Source: Cryptomeria japonica (taxonomy: Eukaryota > Streptophyta > Pinopsida > Cupressales > Cupressaceae). Taken from it: 64,000 nucleotides of DNA. Where the stretch lies: positions 603,074,709-603,138,708 of the forward strand of contig NC_081413.1 in the NCBI RefSeq assembly GCF_030272615.1, written 5' to 3'. Below, piece by piece: positions 60,901 to 64,000 of this stretch. Position numbers and translations under genes: made by a program. Under the pieces are notes generated by a model, which did not search any database, was not told where the DNA came from, and worked only from the letters and a program-made list of their open reading frames with translations. How positions within the stretch are numbered: the first letter of the stretch is position 1; each line of letters opens with the position of its first letter.

Positions 60901-61309
60901 CATCAAAAATAAAACTGATGTAATTGAGAAAGAGATCATCGATCTCTCATCCAAGTTGACCACTGAGCCTAATTCAGTTCAGAATGTTTACAAAAAGCTA
61001 CTACAACTCATGGCTCAATAGTTAGAACTGAGGAATGAAAAGCATAAAATTAGGATGGATATAATGACCCTTCAAACATTATTCCTTCATCATCTCTCAT
61101 TAGTCCAAGAGTAGCTCAACCGAGCTACAAGCTTATCAACTACACAAGAGGGAAGCACTCTTGATGGCTTGATATCACTCTTATCTGATATTCAAGCACA
61201 TAACTCATTAATGGAAAGTCTCAAGGACTCACTCTCAGTTGCCCTCACTGACGTCCGGACCAAGTATAAGACTATTTTTGATCAGTTATCGCCTCCGGAT
61301 GCAAATTAA
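57941..61309 (+). pseudogene. Orphan ORF2 of C (about 1,120 codons), best-preserved copy
   Basis: ATG at 57941 (MAPKIQDPVVVQNVEKTSLK). Residues 1-313 are open and carry VLSRVHDDFMWLQE (near 110), LITGYPI, VIGYCFFQPARENSV and CMFFYFEKFFPL. After a stop at 58880 come MGYEIDYDI, a basic linker with PKRKKQD and SPRKKQK (possible nuclear signals), LYSHIDNRWKYAMDSE, a Thr/Pro/Glu-rich acidic region and a coiled-coil tail ending QLSPPDAN at TAA 61307. It has the same block order and length as ORF2 of families A and B. It resembles neither pol nor an envelope protein (no signal peptide or membrane segment). Function unknown. Confidence 0.8.
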
Positions 61310-61673
61310 GTTTTTAATGTTTGTCAAAAAGGGGGAGTAATATTATGTTACTACATAGAGGAAAGACTAGCAAAGGGGGAGTAATTCTACACTTGGAGAG
61401 TAGTATAGTTTTGATAGCACAATTTTGAGTATTGTATACAAGGGGATTATACCGAGCAGAATATACAGAGCATTCAGAGCACACAACTACAGAACAGAAC
61501 CGAACATGCAAAATTCAAAGTTATGTACAGGATAATGATAAGGGGAGTATATCTACATATACTATTGACTATTGTACATATTGTCAAGTATAGTCATTTT
61601 GTCAAGTATATAGTTTTTTTTTTTTGAGTTATGACTTTGTAAGTAGTTTTTGTCAAACATCTCAACTAATGTC

Positions 61674-61685
61674 AAAAGGGGAGAT
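61674..61685 (+). promoter_or_regulatory. Polypurine tract of C
   Basis: AAAAGGGGAGAT abuts the 3' LTR start. Further G-rich tracts lie at about 61328-61338, 61374-61383 and 61540-61547. Confidence 0.85.
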
Positions 61686-62167
61686 TGTTACTACTTATCA
61701 AATTGCCATTAGTTTCATATCCAAAGTCATACTATATTCTAGTCGGTTAGTATTACCAAATCATGCAGTCGGTACACACAGAGAAGTCGGTATGAACAGT
61801 CTAGTCAGTTACTGAAGAAAGCAGTCACAGAACACAATATTCACTGAGCTGTTTACCGAGTAAAGTTTCATGGCTACCGAGTGGTAAAGTTAACTCACCG
61901 AGTGAAACGTTTTACCAGATATATTGAACCTGGACATGCATATGAAATCATGTTACAAGATCGAGGCACATCTAACTGTTTTTGCATTGGGAATTGCATT
62001 AGGAGATTGTGTATGATTACAAGGCCAATCTAACCTATGAGATATTTTGTTTAGTTATTCATTCGAAGAATCTTTTTGTAAGATCAAAGCAATGAATCAG
62101 ATCACCGCTGTAAGAGATCTATATATACAGCATGATTCTAGGGTTATACATGATATGATATGAGATG
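61686..62167 (+). repeat. C 3' LTR, truncated (first 482 bp)
   Basis: It aligns with 54820 onward and stops after GATATGATATGAGATG. The remaining ~700 bp, with the GATTCACC block, is absent. Confidence 0.92.
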
Positions 62168-64000
62168 ATACACCAAATTGAAAATGATGAATGAATAAGG
62201 TCCTAGTTTACATTTCTAGGCCAAGGATCCATTTTCACCCATATTTCATTAACAAACAAGTTGAAAATGCCAACACAAAAAGTTTGATTATGTTGATGGT
62301 TTGGCAAGAGATTTAGCAAGCGATAAGGAACAATGACTTACTTGAATTTTTAGGTTTGAAGGATAAATGGATTTTACTAGTTTATCATATTAAGAAACAC
62401 CGAGCACATGAACAAATTATCTAAAATCATTACATTTTGACTCCTAGTATGGTCTACACCATTTAGTACCATATAGGTCTATGCGTGGATAAGAAGGGAT
62501 AGCAAAATATACATCCTATCCCTCACCAAAGGTGTCCAAAGGATTTATATTGGTTAGTCTTATCTCACCACATAGATGTATATTATGAGTATCTTTAGGA
62601 GGTGATACACATACCTTGCACCTCACTTAAACATGGTTGAAGGCCTTAGGAAGTCCATGAATACTAGCTTTTCTATAAATGTGGTCTAGAAATAAATCCA
62701 CTCAATCCAACTCTTCACCTTGGGTCTTGAATCATTAGGGACCCCAAGGATTCAACAAACATGACATGACTAGATTGAGGTAAAAAATTTCATTCCCCCT
62801 ATTTATATATCACATCAAAATAATGGTTGAGATTATTCCTTAGGGAAATGAAATCATGAAGCATGACTCCTATTGGGAAAAGAAATGTTATGTTTTTTTT
62901 TAATCAAGATTGCACAAAGTGCAATGGGATAAAATACACAATTAACACTCCTTGATATTTAATTTAAAACAATGAAAGGATAATGTGATACTTTTGATTC
63001 CCATGAATGTACTAGGCACAAGGGGATAACATATGTCAACCCAAATTCTAAAGATAAATAAAACAAGATTAATTACCCTCTAACTAATTTAGCTCCTAAA
63101 TTAATAGAAATAAACTAATTTGACATGTAAAATTGAAAAAGATATGTTAGTAATTTTATTTTATTTTTTCTTTGGAAGGAAAAACTAGCTACACAACTTG
63201 GTTAAGGAATAAATTAGATAGAGGTTGAGTCCAAATCTCAAATTGAAGAATCACAAAATAAAACTAGCAAAAGAGTCAAAACAAAAAACACAAGTATGAA
63301 AATGTGCAAGCGCTTAAAGAAAGTTAAAAAATGCTAAAATATTTTAAACATTGTAGAACTATCGATCTATAGAGTAGAAGTGCCAAAATAGGATATACAC
63401 ACTAAAACTAGAATATAAGTGTCAACCTACACAAAGATAAGAAAAACATTAATTTTTTTTTATAAAATAGACAAAAAAAAGAAAGAATGGTGAGAATAGT
63501 TAGATTAAATATAACACAAAGAAAAGTGGAATTAGAAAGGTGAAATAAGAAAAGAATGTCGAAAAAGAGAAATAAAGTGAAAGCATTGATTGTGGTGGTG
63601 GAAGTATTGAATAACATAAGCATAGATCTATGTGGAAAAAGTGCCGAGGTATGTTGAATAATAGGAATTACAAGGAAAATTTTATCTTCCTATAAAATAG
63701 AGGGTTAAGAAAACCAAATAGATAGTGAAAAATATAAAACAAATACAAGAAACAACATAGAGTTAGAAACCTATAAAAACTAGTTTGAAACAACCTACAA
63801 CACAAGAGACCGAAAATACCAAAGTAAGTTAGAAGCATTAGAACCATAGTGGAACTATGAAAAGTGTAAGTACTAAGGTATAGATCACAAGTGTCATTCC
63901 CAAAGTGTAAGCATCAATTGATAGGGAAAATGAACCATTTTGAGACCTATCACTAAAAACCACAAAAAAATCAAGGAACATTATTATTAGATAGGGACAT
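62168..64000. other. AT-rich DNA without recognised genes
   Basis: Only short open frames without motifs. The first ~25 bases after the truncated C LTR resemble 51281-51308 (CACCAAATTGAAAATGATGAAT), hinting at the Gypsy-type remnant into which C inserted or recombined. Confidence 0.55.

Larger units (their letters stand above)
54820..62167 (+). mobile_element. Pol-less LTR retroelement C (family C), 3' LTR truncated
   Basis: 5' LTR (54820-56003), primer site, gag-like ORF1, ORF2, polypurine tract, and the first 482 bp of a 3' LTR. It has the same two-gene design as families A and B with clearly different sequence, and no protease, integrase or RT. It is the best preserved of the set: ORF2 holds long open stretches. 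No right-hand target duplication can be seen because the 3' LTR breaks off at 62167. Confidence 0.9.

Overview
The window looks like repeat-dominated DNA from a large plant genome. I favour a gymnosperm (conifer-like) genome because long Copia LTRs, deep nesting and decayed copies dominate, but no host gene fixes the taxon. I found no convincing host protein gene, tRNA, rRNA or CRISPR array. Almost every coding trace belongs to a retroelement, and most carry stops or frameshifts.

Layout. (1) 1-24903: a minus-strand Ty1/Copia element (called D here). Its gag, protease, integrase, RT and RNase H survive in pieces, and its 3' end lies left of the window. It is broken by two pol-less LTR elements of one family (A): A1 (+) up to 6723 sits in its RNase H, and A2 (-) at 8934-16590 sits in its integrase. 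A third insertion, H (19258-24432, 5.2 kb, non-coding), sits in its 5' LTR. (2) 25670-37628: a small minus-strand Copia-like element (E). It is interrupted by a pol-less element of a second family (B, 25994-35202, perfect ACAAC target duplication). B itself contains two solo LTRs (F at 29752-30796 and a family-A LTR, A3, at 31455-32617). (3) 38748-41189: a 2.4-kb solo LTR (G). (4) 43440-50214: a minus-strand L1-type LINE with ORF1, endonuclease, RT and RNase H. (5) About 51250-54819: a decayed Gypsy-type gag/protease remnant with an LTR. That LTR is interrupted by a third pol-less family (C, 54820-62167, + strand). (6) 62168-64000: AT-rich DNA without recognisable genes.

The most interesting system is the set of three pol-less families A, B and C. 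Each has Copia-type LTRs and an initiator-Met tRNA primer site. Each carries a gag-like ORF1 (coiled coil plus several CCHC knuckles) and a second ORF of nearly constant size (about 1,100-1,130 codons). ORF2 has a conserved core (LSRVHGD-like, GY..xHA..xNSV-like, FFYF and MGYE motifs) that I cannot assign to a known enzyme. None encodes protease, integrase or RT, so they must borrow them.

A, B, C, Copia D and the solo LTRs share cis signals: most start with TGTTGG or a close variant, U3 carries a CATTGATG-like arm, and there are a GGTTTTTCCC block and a GATTCACC(C)nTCTCAG block near the LTR end. In A, B and C an inverted repeat brackets the polypurine tract, with sequence changes on both sides of the stem in C. 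Together this suggests a guild of non-autonomous elements mobilised by Copia machinery, with an orphan ORF2 protein of unknown role.
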